A stretch of 7,973 bases of DNA from an uncultured bacterium (GTDB lineage Bacteria > Patescibacteriota > Minisyncoccia > Phycocordibacterales > CAIJYI01). Both the position numbers and the translations under genes were made by a program. The stretch's first letter is position 1. Each line of letters opens with the position of its first letter. The stretch spans positions 1-7,973 of the forward strand of contig CALMXW010000066.1 in assembly GCA_937871115.1 (NCBI GenBank), read 5' to 3'. The notes beneath the pieces were generated by a model that had not been told where the DNA came from, did no database searches, and saw only the letters and a program-made list of their open reading frames with translations. Positions 1 to 6,963 of the stretch are shown one piece after another.

Positions 1-1132
1 TTCGCGCAGCAAAGAGTGCTGCTTCGTTGACCAAGTTTGCCAGATCGGCACCGGAAAATCCGGGAGTGCCTCGAGCAAGATACTTTGACTCGACATCGTC
101 CTTCAAGGGCAATCGCTTCATGTGCACGTCGAGAATTTGCTCACGACCGCGAATATCGGGAAGCCCGACCATAATCTGCCGGTCGAATCGGCCGGGGCGA
201 AGGAGTGCTGGGTCGAGCACGTCGGGGCGGTTTGTGGCCGCGACGACGATGATACCCGCATTCGCTTCAAACCCGTCCATCTCCACCAGCAACTGGTTGA
301 GTGTTTGCTCGCGCTCATCATGGCCACCGCCCAAGCCAGCACCACGGTGCCGACCCACCGCATCGATTTCATCAATGAAGATGATGCAGGGAGCCTTCTT
401 CTTCGCCTGCTCAAACATGTCGCGCACGCGCGAAGCACCGACGCCGACAAACATTTCCACAAAGTCGGAGCCGGAGATTGAGAAAAAGGGAACCTTTGCT
501 TCACCCGCAATCGCGCGCGCAAGCAAAGTTTTGCCAGTGCCGGGTGGACCCACCATCAGAGCACCGCGCGGAATTTTACCGCCGAGCTTCTGAAACTTCG
601 TGGGGTCTTTGAGAAAGTCCACCATCTCGGTGACATCTTCCTTGGCTTCCTCCACACCAGCGACATCTGCAAAGGTCACTTTGATCTGATCTTCTTCGAT
701 GAGTCGCGCTTTGCTTTTGCCGAAACCCATCGCACCTCGAGTACCACCGCCCTGCATCTGCCGCATGAAGAATATCCATATGGCGATCAGCAACAGCATG
801 GGGAACCACGAGATGAAGATCTGCATCAGGAGCGACTGCTGTTCCGGTGGCTCGGCCCTGATCTCGACACGGTTCTTCAGGAGGTCGTCCACCAAGTGCG
901 GATCCTCCACCGAGTACGTTTTAAACTTGTCGCCGTTGGCAAACACACTACGGATGACACGACCCTCGATGGTCACCTGTTTTATCTGACCCTCGTTCAT
1001 GTTGGTAATGAACAGAGAATAGTCCATCGATCGATCGTCCACAGTTTTTTGTCCGCCGACGGAATTGAATATAGCCATCAGCACGACAGCTGCGGCTATC
1101 CACAAAAGTAGATTCGTAATAAAGTCTTTCAC
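1..1132 (-). CDS. ftsH: ATP-dependent zinc metalloprotease FtsH, N-terminal 377 residues (3' end beyond window)
   Basis: FtsH is a membrane-bound hexameric AAA+ protease that extracts and degrades misfolded membrane proteins and short-lived regulators. Translating the minus strand from GTG at 1132 gives an unbroken 377-codon frame to the left edge. It has a membrane segment at residues 4-22, a short extracytoplasmic domain (about 28-103), a second membrane segment (about 104-122), then the AAA+ module: Walker A GPPGTGKT (195-202), pore loop FVGVG (228-232), Walker B IIFIDEID (250-257) and the second region of homology [20 protein letters not shown] (299-318) with arginine fingers R312 and R315. 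The frame stops at [11 protein letters not shown], so the zinc-binding HEXXH protease domain is outside the window. The GTG start is supported by a GGAGG Shine-Dalgarno 8 nt upstream and by the membrane segment beginning directly after it. The gene is divergent from the nuclease gene. Confidence 0.97.
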   Translation of the reverse strand, partial: MKDFITNLLLWIAAAVVLMAIFNSVGGQKTVDDRSMDYSLFITNMNEGQIKQVTIEGRVIRSVFANGDKFKTYSVEDPHLVDDLLKNRVEIRAEPPEQQSLLMQIFISWFPMLLLIAIWIFFMRQMQGGGTRGAMGFGKSKARLIEEDQIKVTFADVAGVEEAKEDVTEMVDFLKDPTKFQKLGGKIPRGALMVGPPGTGKTLLARAIAGEAKVPFFSISGSDFVEMFVGVGASRVRDMFEQAKKKAPCIIFIDEIDAVGRHRGAGLGGGHDEREQTLNQLLVEMDGFEANAGIIVVAATNRPDVLDPALLRPGRFDRQIMVGLPDIRGREQILDVHMKRLPLKDDVESKYLARGTPGFSGADLANLVNEAALFAAR

Positions 1133-1140
1133 GAGAGTAC

Positions 1141-1145
1141 CCTCC
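1141..1145 (-). promoter_or_regulatory. Shine-Dalgarno site of ftsH
   Basis: The minus strand reads GGAGG here, 8 nt before the GTG at 1132. It fixes the non-ATG start of ftsH and is the only strong, well-spaced Shine-Dalgarno in the window. Most rightward genes lack one. Confidence 0.85.
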
Positions 1146-1181
1146 AGGGGTAGGTTGGAAAATCAACGAACTATACGTTGC

Positions 1182-1198
1182 AACTATTCTGAATAGTT
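1182..1198. repeat. Perfect 17-bp palindrome overlapping the ftsH -10
   Basis: AACTATTC (1182-1189), a central T (1190) and GAATAGTT (1191-1198) are exact reverse complements. The right half is the predicted ftsH -10 hexamer plus two bases, and the left half covers the predicted start point. The position suits a repressor operator, but no regulator is encoded nearby that would obviously bind it. Confidence 0.5.
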
Positions 1199-1221
1199 CC
1201 ATGTAAGCCACAAAAAGTCAA
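1193..1221 (-). promoter_or_regulatory. Probable ftsH promoter (-35 TTGACT, extended -10)
   Basis: On the minus strand TTGACT (1221-1216) is followed by a 17-nt spacer and AACTAT (1198-1193), with a TG one base before the -10 (1201-1199 reads TGG). This would start RNA near 1186, giving a leader of about 54 nt that includes the GGAGG site. The -10 match is imperfect but -35, spacing and extended -10 agree. Confidence 0.6.
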
Positions 1222-1240
1222 TAAAGTTCTCGGCGGAATC

Positions 1241-1249
1241 TGATATCAT
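1241..1249 (+). promoter_or_regulatory. Extended -10 element for the nuclease gene
   Basis: TGATATCAT fits the extended -10 form TGnTATnAT, with TATCAT at 1244-1249. Transcription would begin near 1256, about 16 nt before the ATG at 1272. No convincing -35 lies 16-18 nt upstream, which is tolerated in extended -10 promoters. Confidence 0.45.
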
Positions 1250-1271
1250 TAAATACTACAAAATATTGTCT

Positions 1272-1874
1272 ATGAAAAAGAAAAACCAAATTCTCCTTCT
1301 CTTTTTAATACCCTTTCTCTTTTTTTCTTTTGCCTCGTCTCTCTCATATATAGAAGAACAGATTCAGGCGCGCGAAAATACAGGAAGTACGCCAAGTGTT
1401 CCGAAAGAAGAAGGCCTCCCAGCTGTGGCGAAAGCGACCAGTACGAAATCTGCTGAGCCGCTCTTTCTCGTGGACCGCGTGGTAGATGGCGACACCCTCG
1501 TAGTGAATGTCGGCGGTACGCTTGAGAAAGTGAGATTGATCGGGCTCAATACTCCGGAGACAGTAGACCCGCGCCGGCCGGTGCAGTGCTTTGGGCATGA
1601 GGCGAGCGACAAAGCGAAAGAAATGCTCGTAGGGAAAAGCGTGCGTCTCGAAGCAGATTCTTCTCAAGATGATCGCGATAAATACGGGCGCTTGCTTCGG
1701 TATGTTTTTCTCTCAGATGGCACGCTCTTTAATAAGCACATGATAGAAGAAGGATATGGATATGAGTACACCTACCGCCTCCCGTACAAATACCAAGCAG
1801 AATTTAAAGCGGCACAAGGGAGTGCAAGAGAAAAAGGGAAGGGGCTCTGGGCGCCCGGTGTGTGTACGCAATAA
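1272..1874 (+). CDS. Secreted/anchored thermonuclease-like protein (SNase family)
   Basis: A 200-residue relative of staphylococcal nuclease, a calcium-dependent enzyme that cuts DNA and RNA outside the cell. Residues 2-23 (MKKKN then a Leu/Phe-rich stretch) form a signal peptide or anchor, followed by a low-complexity linker to about residue 62. The SNase fold then shows VVDGDT (70-75), VRLIGLNTPE (87-96) and RDKYGRLLRYVF (135-146). By family alignment the catalytic residues are R88, E96 and R140 and the calcium ligands D72 and D74; the usual third ligand Asp is N93. C106 and C198 could form a disulfide, as often seen in exported members. An in-frame TTG six bases upstream (1266) is possible, but the ATG directly before KKK is the more natural signal-peptide start. 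No Shine-Dalgarno is visible. A likely role is degrading environmental nucleic acid for uptake (inference). Confidence 0.92.
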   Translation: MKKKNQILLLFLIPFLFFSFASSLSYIEEQIQARENTGSTPSVPKEEGLPAVAKATSTKSAEPLFLVDRVVDGDTLVVNVGGTLEKVRLIGLNTPETVDPRRPVQCFGHEASDKAKEMLVGKSVRLEADSSQDDRDKYGRLLRYVFLSDGTLFNKHMIEEGYGYEYTYRLPYKYQAEFKAAQGSAREKGKGLWAPGVCTQ

Positions 1875-1880
1875 ACACAT

Positions 1881-1908
1881 TTCGCATTTCGTGTCTTTCT
1901 GGTATGAT
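1881..1908 (+). promoter_or_regulatory. Probable promoter upstream of the inverted repeat and transpeptidase
   Basis: TTCGCA (1881-1886), a 16-nt spacer and TATGAT (1903-1908) preceded by TGG (1900-1902) make an extended -10 promoter with a moderate -35. RNA would start near 1914-1915, at the first bases of the left arm of the long inverted repeat. Confidence 0.5.
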
Positions 1909-1912
1909 GCGT

Positions 1913-2004
1913 GTACGGTTGGGAAATATTTAAATTTTCAATGTCTGGCCGAGCAAAGCGAGGAGACCCGAGGACTTGGAAATTTAAATATTTCCCAACC
2001 GTAC
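1913..2004. repeat. Long inverted repeat, 25-bp perfect arms; candidate 5' leader hairpin or palindromic element
   Basis: The left arm 1913-1937 and right arm 1980-2004 are exact 25-nt reverse complements. The outer part of each arm is GTACGGTTGGG or its complement; the inner part is AT-only. Allowing one G-T pair, the stem extends to 1941/1976 (29 pairs). The intervening loop is GC-rich (around CCGAGCAAAGCGAGG) and holds a minor GTCT/AGAC pairing. It lies between the nuclease stop and the transpeptidase start; AGGAG (2005-2009) abuts the right arm, 15 nt before the ATG. There is no U-tract after either arm, so it is not a standard terminator. It may be a stable mRNA leader or a dispersed non-coding palindromic repeat. 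Confidence 0.85.
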
Positions 2005-2024
2005 AGGAGCACAAATAATTTCAC

Positions 2025-3413
2025 ATGAGACAATTTTTTCGAACAGAAGTACCACTGTGGGCGGTGATAACCCTCATACTCCTACTCGGCGGCGGAATGC
2101 TCGCTGTGTTTTCGTATACAGGAAGCAAAGAACTCGACTTTTCTTCAGACACTCGCGCTTCCGACCCTCTCTCAGGAGAGCGTGTCGATATAGGAAATAT
2201 CGAAGGTCTCCACTATGGCGACGAGCCGAAGCTCTCTGATCCTGATTTTTTCAAGAAAGTAAAAGACAATTTCATTTCCGAAAAAACTTCGTTTATTGAA
2301 GCGGACTTGTCTTCGATGAAAATTCGCGTGTACAAAAATGGCGAGATGGAAAAAGAAACTTCCATTCTCACGAAGGGCCGCGAAGGCTCTTGGTGGGAGA
2401 CTCCCGCCGGGCTCTATAAGATAGAGAGCAAAGAGCAAAATCACTTCTCTTCTTTTGGTCATGTGTATCAGCCGTGGAGTATGGCGTTTCAGGGGAATTT
2501 CTTTATTCATGGCTGGCCATATTATCCCGATGGCAAGCCCGTGTCATCGGCATATTCCGGCGGGTGTATCCGACTCGCGGATGAAGATGCGAAAGCGATT
2601 TACGATCTCGTAGAGAAGGGCACACCCGTGCTCGTGTTTGAAAAAGATTTCGAACCAGACAACTTTACCTACACTCGCCGCAGTACAACACTCTCTGCGC
2701 AAAAATTCTTTTCTGCCGACCTGAAAAATAATTTTGTGTTTCTTCAGAAAGGATCGAGTGAATCAATTCCGCTCGGCGGCTTCGGGCAATTCCTCGGGAG
2801 TCTCGTCGCGGCAGAGTACATCAATATGGAGAAACAAATCACCCTCAGCGAGGGCATGGCGGGGACTGACTCCGAGCATCTCAAAGTGGGGGACACCGTC
2901 ACGCCGTTTGACCTCCTCTATCTCATGCTCCTCGGCTCATCGAGCAAGCCACTCGCAGTATTCGAAGATATTCTCGGCGCAAAACGCTACGCCGCGCTCA
3001 TCAACAACAAAGCCGCCGCGGTGGGCATGAGCTCTACGCATTGGGATTCATTCTCTCGCACCTCGGGAGTTATCCAAGGCAATACGAGCGCAGAAGATCT
3101 TTTCTATCTTTCAAAATATCTCTACAACAATCGAAACTTCTTGCTGAAGATCAGCGCGGGCAAGCTGACCGACTCAGTATACGGCGTGTCGCAATTCCGA
3201 TCTTTGCCAAACCAAAATCTTTTTGCCGACGATCCGCAGTTTGTGGGAGGGAAGTATTCGCCGAATAGTGACGGCACTGGCGATTTTTTCGGAATCTTCC
3301 TCGTCGACGTGCACGGAGAGAAACGCCCCATCTTCATCTTTGTGGGGCACTCTACGAATGTGCCAGACGATGTAGCAAAGATGAAATCGTACCTCGGGAG
3401 CGCCTTCCAGTAG
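2025..3413 (+). CDS. Membrane-anchored L,D-transpeptidase (YkuD) fused to a degenerate S11/PBP-like domain
   Basis: A 462-residue envelope protein. Residues 12-30 form a membrane anchor. Residues about 85-207 are a YkuD L,D-transpeptidase domain, which makes 3-3 peptidoglycan cross-links or attaches proteins to the wall. It has the catalytic histidine in IHGWPYYPDG (H162) and the cysteine in SGGCIRL (C181), 19 residues apart as usual for the family. The second half (about 220-457) follows the layout of S11 D-Ala-D-Ala carboxypeptidases but lacks their active-site motifs: where SxxK is expected there is GFGQ (252-255, inside PLGGFGQFLGSLVAAE), SxN reads SSS (305-307) and KTG reads KYS (410-412). 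That half is probably a pseudoenzyme for binding or regulation (inference). ATG 2025 is the first start after an in-frame stop at 2016; AGGAG lies 15 nt upstream, too far for a good Shine-Dalgarno. Confidence 0.9.
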   Translation: MRQFFRTEVPLWAVITLILLLGGGMLAVFSYTGSKELDFSSDTRASDPLSGERVDIGNIEGLHYGDEPKLSDPDFFKKVKDNFISEKTSFIEADLSSMKIRVYKNGEMEKETSILTKGREGSWWETPAGLYKIESKEQNHFSSFGHVYQPWSMAFQGNFFIHGWPYYPDGKPVSSAYSGGCIRLADEDAKAIYDLVEKGTPVLVFEKDFEPDNFTYTRRSTTLSAQKFFSADLKNNFVFLQKGSSESIPLGGFGQFLGSLVAAEYINMEKQITLSEGMAGTDSEHLKVGDTVTPFDLLYLMLLGSSSKPLAVFEDILGAKRYAALINNKAAAVGMSSTHWDSFSRTSGVIQGNTSAEDLFYLSKYLYNNRNFLLKISAGKLTDSVYGVSQFRSLPNQNLFADDPQFVGGKYSPNSDGTGDFFGIFLVDVHGEKRPIFIFVGHSTNVPDDVAKMKSYLGSAFQ

Positions 3414-3433
3414 TCTGCGTGAGAAGTTTTCCC

Positions 3434-3461
3434 TTGAAAAAAATCCATCCTTCCCCATAAT
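3434..3461 (+). promoter_or_regulatory. Promoter of the first response regulator, predicted leaderless
   Basis: TTGAAA (3434-3439), a 16-nt spacer and CATAAT (3456-3461) make the best sigma-70-type promoter in the window. The ATG begins at 3468, only six bases after the -10, so transcription should start at or within a base of the start codon. No Shine-Dalgarno is present. Confidence 0.65.
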
Positions 3462-3467
3462 TACCCT

Positions 3468-3884
3468 ATGAGCGACACCAAAAAGAAAATCCTTGTTGTT
3501 GAAGACGAACCATCTCTCCGTGTGGCCCTGGGCGACCTCCTCGTGAGCGAGGGCTTTGAAGTGGTGCGGGCAGAAGATGGTGCCTCTGGTCTCGAAATGG
3601 CGAAGAAAGAACACCCAGACCTCACCCTCCTCGATGTGTTTATGCCAAAGATGGGTGGACTCGAAATGCTCGCCGAGCTTCGGAAAGATGAGTGGGGCAA
3701 GAATGCACAAGTCGTCCTCCTCACCAACTCAGTTTCTTCCGATAGTGTGGCGACGGCGCTCGAAGGCAACGTGACCGATTATCTCGTGAAAGCCGAGTGG
3801 GACCTCGCCGACATCGTACACAAAGTGAAAGCAAAATTGCGAATGGCGGACACTCCCACGCCCGCCCCGACACCCCAAGCATAA
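3468..3884 (+). CDS. Single-domain response regulator (CheY-like receiver)
   Basis: A 138-residue protein that is almost entirely a receiver domain, which takes a phosphoryl group from a histidine kinase and signals by protein contact. Visible motifs: ILVVEDE (8-14) with acidic pocket residues E12 and D13; phospho-acceptor D56 in LLDVFMPKMGG; the conserved Thr T86 in VVLLTN; and K108 in DYLVKAEWD. No DNA-binding or enzymatic output domain follows, only a Pro/Thr-rich tail (PTPAPTPQA), so output is likely through a partner. The segment DEWGKNAQ before beta-4 has a counterpart, DPWGKTAN, in the next gene, marking the two as tandem duplicates. No kinase lies in the window. The start is ATG 3468, just downstream of a strong promoter and without a Shine-Dalgarno. 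Confidence 0.94.
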   Translation: MSDTKKKILVVEDEPSLRVALGDLLVSEGFEVVRAEDGASGLEMAKKEHPDLTLLDVFMPKMGGLEMLAELRKDEWGKNAQVVLLTNSVSSDSVATALEGNVTDYLVKAEWDLADIVHKVKAKLRMADTPTPAPTPQA

Positions 3885-3906
3885 ATTAACTCGCCAATTT
3901 TAATCC

Positions 3907-4341
3907 ATGGACGAAAAAACAGGAGAGAAGAAAAAGGTTCTCATTGTCGAGGATGAAATGTCGCTCCGTATTCCTCTTTCCGAAGAGCTCAAGAGCAATG
4001 GCTTTGAGGTGCACGAAGGCAAGAATGGTCTCGAAGGTCTCGAGGCTGCGCTCGCGGTACATCCCGACATCATCTTGCTCGACGTGGTGATGCCGAAGAT
4101 GAGTGGTACCGAGATGCTCCAGAAACTATGGGAAGATCCGTGGGGCAAGACGGCCAATGTACTCATCCTCACCAACTCCGTAGAGCGCGGCTTTGTGAAA
4201 AATATTTTGGGCAACAACATGCCTGAGTGCCTCATCAAGTCCGACTGGGACATGCGCGACATCGTAAAAAAGGTACGCCAAAAAGTCGGCATTGATCCGC
4301 TCCCACCCGCACCCGTCCCCGGCGAGCAGACGCATCAGTAG
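3907..4341 (+). CDS. Single-domain response regulator (CheY-like receiver), tandem paralogue
   Basis: A 144-residue receiver-only protein, clearly related to the preceding gene. Motifs: VLIVEDE (11-17) with E15 and D16; phospho-acceptor D59 in LLDVVMPKMSG; T89 in VLILTN; K111 in ECLIKSDWD; and a Pro-rich tail ending in EQTHQ. All phosphotransfer residues are intact, so it should be an active receiver. It starts 22 nt after the previous stop and is probably on the same transcript. There is no clear Shine-Dalgarno; TTTAAT sits two bases before the ATG, too close to be a -10 for this start. The pair may act as parallel or competing phosphate acceptors for one kinase, or answer different kinases (inference). 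Their output partner is not visible. Confidence 0.94.
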   Translation: MDEKTGEKKKVLIVEDEMSLRIPLSEELKSNGFEVHEGKNGLEGLEAALAVHPDIILLDVVMPKMSGTEMLQKLWEDPWGKTANVLILTNSVERGFVKNILGNNMPECLIKSDWDMRDIVKKVRQKVGIDPLPPAPVPGEQTHQ

Positions 4342-4386
4342 CGTTCTGCCCCAAAGATTCACGATACCACCCACCCCCGTCAATTC

Positions 4387-4415
4387 TTGCCGGGGCGTGT
4401 TTGTTCTGTTAGTAT
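4387..4415 (+). promoter_or_regulatory. Promoter of the hydrolase gene, predicted leaderless
   Basis: TTGCCG (4387-4392), a 17-nt spacer and TAGTAT (4410-4415) preceded by TGT (4407-4409) form an extended -10 promoter. The ATG at 4422 is again six bases beyond the -10, the same geometry as at 3468, and there is no Shine-Dalgarno. Confidence 0.55.
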
Positions 4416-4421
4416 CGCTCC

Positions 4422-6959
4422 ATGAAAACCAAAATTTCTCTCTTTACGAGTGTGGTGTTTGTGGCGCTGTTTATTCTTCCGTCTTCTGCTTTTGCATACG
4501 AAGACTTCCGTTTTCTCCGCTCGGTGGGGAATTATTCTGCTGTGTTTACGTGGACTCCGCCAGAAGCCACCGTGTTTGACACCATCTCAATTCCTCTCCG
4601 TCGCACAGCAAGCACGACCGAAGATTACTCTCTTCACATTGTAAATAATACTGACGGCACGCCCGTGTGCGAGACGAATGTGAAAAACTCTGGAGAACTT
4701 TTTCTTGGAATTCCCACACTCGTAATATTTTCTTGTGCCTCGCCGGTGTCTCTCGCGGCGGGAGGGTCGTATGCTGTTTATTTCCAAACCTCCGCATCTC
4801 CGAGTGCCGTAAGTGCGCTCACCATTTTTGGCCCCACAAATAATGGGACATTTTACCCGCGTGCTTTTGGTACGTGCCTCGCCGATTTTACTGATCTTGC
4901 AAATACCGACAATGGCAACTACCCGACCACACCCTGGACTCCGCTCAACTGCTCCATATCATCTACTGAAAGTGCAGAGTTTGGTGTGTCGCTCGCCCCA
5001 CCCGTAGAGCCACCACCAGCCGAGTGTTGCTCGAGCGTGGTATTCCTCCCGGGCCTGGAGGCGAGCCGGCTGTATCGAGATATATCAATTCCCACAATAG
5101 GCACGACCACAAAACGCCTTTGGGAGCCGGAGATTCTACACAACAATAGTGATTTGTTTCTAAATCCAGACGGTACGCCGAAGGTCTCGGGGATTTATAC
5201 GAAAGATGTGATAGGTAGGTCCTACGTCTTCAAAACCATTTATGAGGGACTAAATAATTCAATGGATGGGCTTGTGTCTGGGGGCGCAATAAAAGAATGG
5301 AAACCATTTCCTTACGACTGGCGACTTGATGTGAGTGATGTTGTGAATCACCCGATTGCCCTCGCGACCTCAAGTTATTCAATGGTGGATGAAATTATTC
5401 GTATCGCTTCAAGCTCCCCCACGAAAAAAGTTACCATCATTGCTCACTCAAACGGCGGACTTGTGGGAAAAGAGCTCATCTCAAAACTTGTACAGATGGG
5501 CAGGGGAGATATTGTAGATAAATTTGTAATGGTCGCAGTGCCACAACTAGGAACACCACAAACTCTAAGCGCGCTTCTTCACAGTGATAATACGGGCATG
5601 CCTTTTGGTGTTCTTCCTATTCTGATGAACAAAACGACTAGTCGCCAACTTTCTGAAAACATGGCGTCCGGATATGGGCTTCTTCCTTCAGTCGATTACC
5701 TCAACCACGTTGCTGACCCTGTGGTAACCTTCAGTACAACGTCGGCTCTTACTGCCCAGTATGTTTCCAAGTATGGTCAGAATATAAACACGCCCATGGA
5801 ACTCCATGATTTTCTTCTTGGTGCTGAGGGTAGGGCGAAGCCGAGTACGAGCGATCTCCTTACACCAAACAAACTCAACACCACGCTTTTGGCGCGAGCC
5901 GAGACAGATCATGCTACACTCGACAATTGGACTGCTCCCACGACCACGCAAGTATTTCAGATAGCCGGCTGGGGCGTGCCAACTCTTAAGGGAATAAAGT
6001 ACGAAGGAAGATGTACTGACGTGGGTTGTTTTCTTGATCACTCACCAGAGCTTACCAGCGATGGAGACAAAACGGTTGTTGCCCCGAGTGCGGGAGCTAT
6101 GGCCACGACAACGTACTGGCTTAATTTGAAAACAGACAAAAAAGAACATGAAAATATTTTGGAATCGAGCAACCTCCTTATTTTCTTGGAAAATATTGTT
6201 CAGAATTCTTCTTCCTTTGTTGCAAATATAACCACTACCAAGCCTGCCCCAAACCCCACTGATGCTCCCTCGCTCCGCCTGGCAGTACACTCTCCGGTGT
6301 CACTCAATCTTTATGACTCTTTTGGAAATCATACGGGCGTATCAAGTACAACTCTCGGCGGAGATCCGTTTATTGATGAGCAAATCCCAGGAAGCTATTA
6401 CCTAGAGATGGGGGAGGGTAAGTATGCGGGAGCAGAAGAGAATGGGACCACGACCATAAAACTTTTGGGAACCGGCTTGGGTACGTTTACCTTCGACATT
6501 CAAGAAGTAAGAAGCGATGATAGCGTGATTGCGACCACGACCTTTGCCGACATTCCTGTTACAGCAAGCTCGATGGCGACCATATCTCTCCAAAGCTTGG
6601 TGGCTTCTTCTACGGTACTTGCCCTTGATGTTGATGGGGATGGCTCTGTAGACGCTACTATCTCTTCGGGTGAAGGACTTTCTGCTGATGATCTTGTCGG
6701 ACTGCTGAAAGGTTTCGTGAGCACCCTCAATCTTCCAGAGAAAAAAGATAAACAGCTTTCGAAGAAAATCGAAAAGCTTCAAAAAGTTCTCGAGAAAGAA
6801 TACAAGAACGACAAAAACAAAAAGCATAAGACGAAAGAGACGATTGCTTCCCTTAAAAAACTCATCCAGCAATTTCAGAAGAAAAATCTTCTCACTCAAG
6901 ATGAGGCAACATCACTCCTGAACATCCTTGAGCAGATAAGTGGATTGGTGGTAAAATAA
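4422..6959 (+). CDS. Secreted LCAT-type alpha/beta hydrolase (lipase/acyltransferase) with Ca-binding-like motif and helical tail
   Basis: An 845-residue exported protein. Signal peptide 1-25 (cleavage after SSAFA); a beta-rich N-terminal domain with several cysteines (26-192); a Pro-rich linker; then a hydrolase of the lecithin:cholesterol acyltransferase fold (about 204-600). Family marks are VVFLPGLEASRL (206-217, oxyanion region), PFPYDWRLD (295-303) and the nucleophile elbow AHSNGG with S343. D549 (DGDKTV) and H576 (KEHENIL) complete a plausible Ser-Asp-His triad. A beta domain follows (about 615-735, SPVSLNLYD at 624), then a DxDGDGxxD calcium-loop-like motif (D736, D738, D740, D744) and a Lys-rich helical C-terminus (about 750-845) resembling the FIMAH-type tails of secreted proteins. 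The substrate, lipid or other ester, cannot be read from sequence. Its promoter is directly upstream, and two small membrane-protein genes follow closely. Confidence 0.88.
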   Translation: MKTKISLFTSVVFVALFILPSSAFAYEDFRFLRSVGNYSAVFTWTPPEATVFDTISIPLRRTASTTEDYSLHIVNNTDGTPVCETNVKNSGELFLGIPTLVIFSCASPVSLAAGGSYAVYFQTSASPSAVSALTIFGPTNNGTFYPRAFGTCLADFTDLANTDNGNYPTTPWTPLNCSISSTESAEFGVSLAPPVEPPPAECCSSVVFLPGLEASRLYRDISIPTIGTTTKRLWEPEILHNNSDLFLNPDGTPKVSGIYTKDVIGRSYVFKTIYEGLNNSMDGLVSGGAIKEWKPFPYDWRLDVSDVVNHPIALATSSYSMVDEIIRIASSSPTKKVTIIAHSNGGLVGKELISKLVQMGRGDIVDKFVMVAVPQLGTPQTLSALLHSDNTGMPFGVLPILMNKTTSRQLSENMASGYGLLPSVDYLNHVADPVVTFSTTSALTAQYVSKYGQNINTPMELHDFLLGAEGRAKPSTSDLLTPNKLNTTLLARAETDHATLDNWTAPTTTQVFQIAGWGVPTLKGIKYEGRCTDVGCFLDHSPELTSDGDKTVVAPSAGAMATTTYWLNLKTDKKEHENILESSNLLIFLENIVQNSSSFVANITTTKPAPNPTDAPSLRLAVHSPVSLNLYDSFGNHTGVSSTTLGGDPFIDEQIPGSYYLEMGEGKYAGAEENGTTTIKLLGTGLGTFTFDIQEVRSDDSVIATTTFADIPVTASSMATISLQSLVASSTVLALDVDGDGSVDATISSGEGLSADDLVGLLKGFVSTLNLPEKKDKQLSKKIEKLQKVLEKEYKNDKNKKHKTKETIASLKKLIQQFQKKNLLTQDEATSLLNILEQISGLVVK

Positions 6960-6963
6960 AGTT

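Noticed and set aside
1..600. Plus-strand frames across 27-593 as coding
   Set aside because: They are antisense to a continuous, motif-complete FtsH frame and are rich in Ser/Arg/Pro as expected for shadow frames.
3896..3906. TTTAAT before ATG 3907 as a leaderless promoter for the second response regulator
   Set aside because: The -10 would end two bases before the ATG, so transcription would start inside the gene, and no -35 is visible. Cotranscription with the first regulator is simpler.
4375..4396. CCCCG/CGGGG pairing with an 11-nt loop as a terminator after the second response regulator
   Set aside because: Only 5 bp, with no proper U-tract after it, and it overlaps the -35 of the hydrolase promoter. 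More likely chance in a C-rich stretch.
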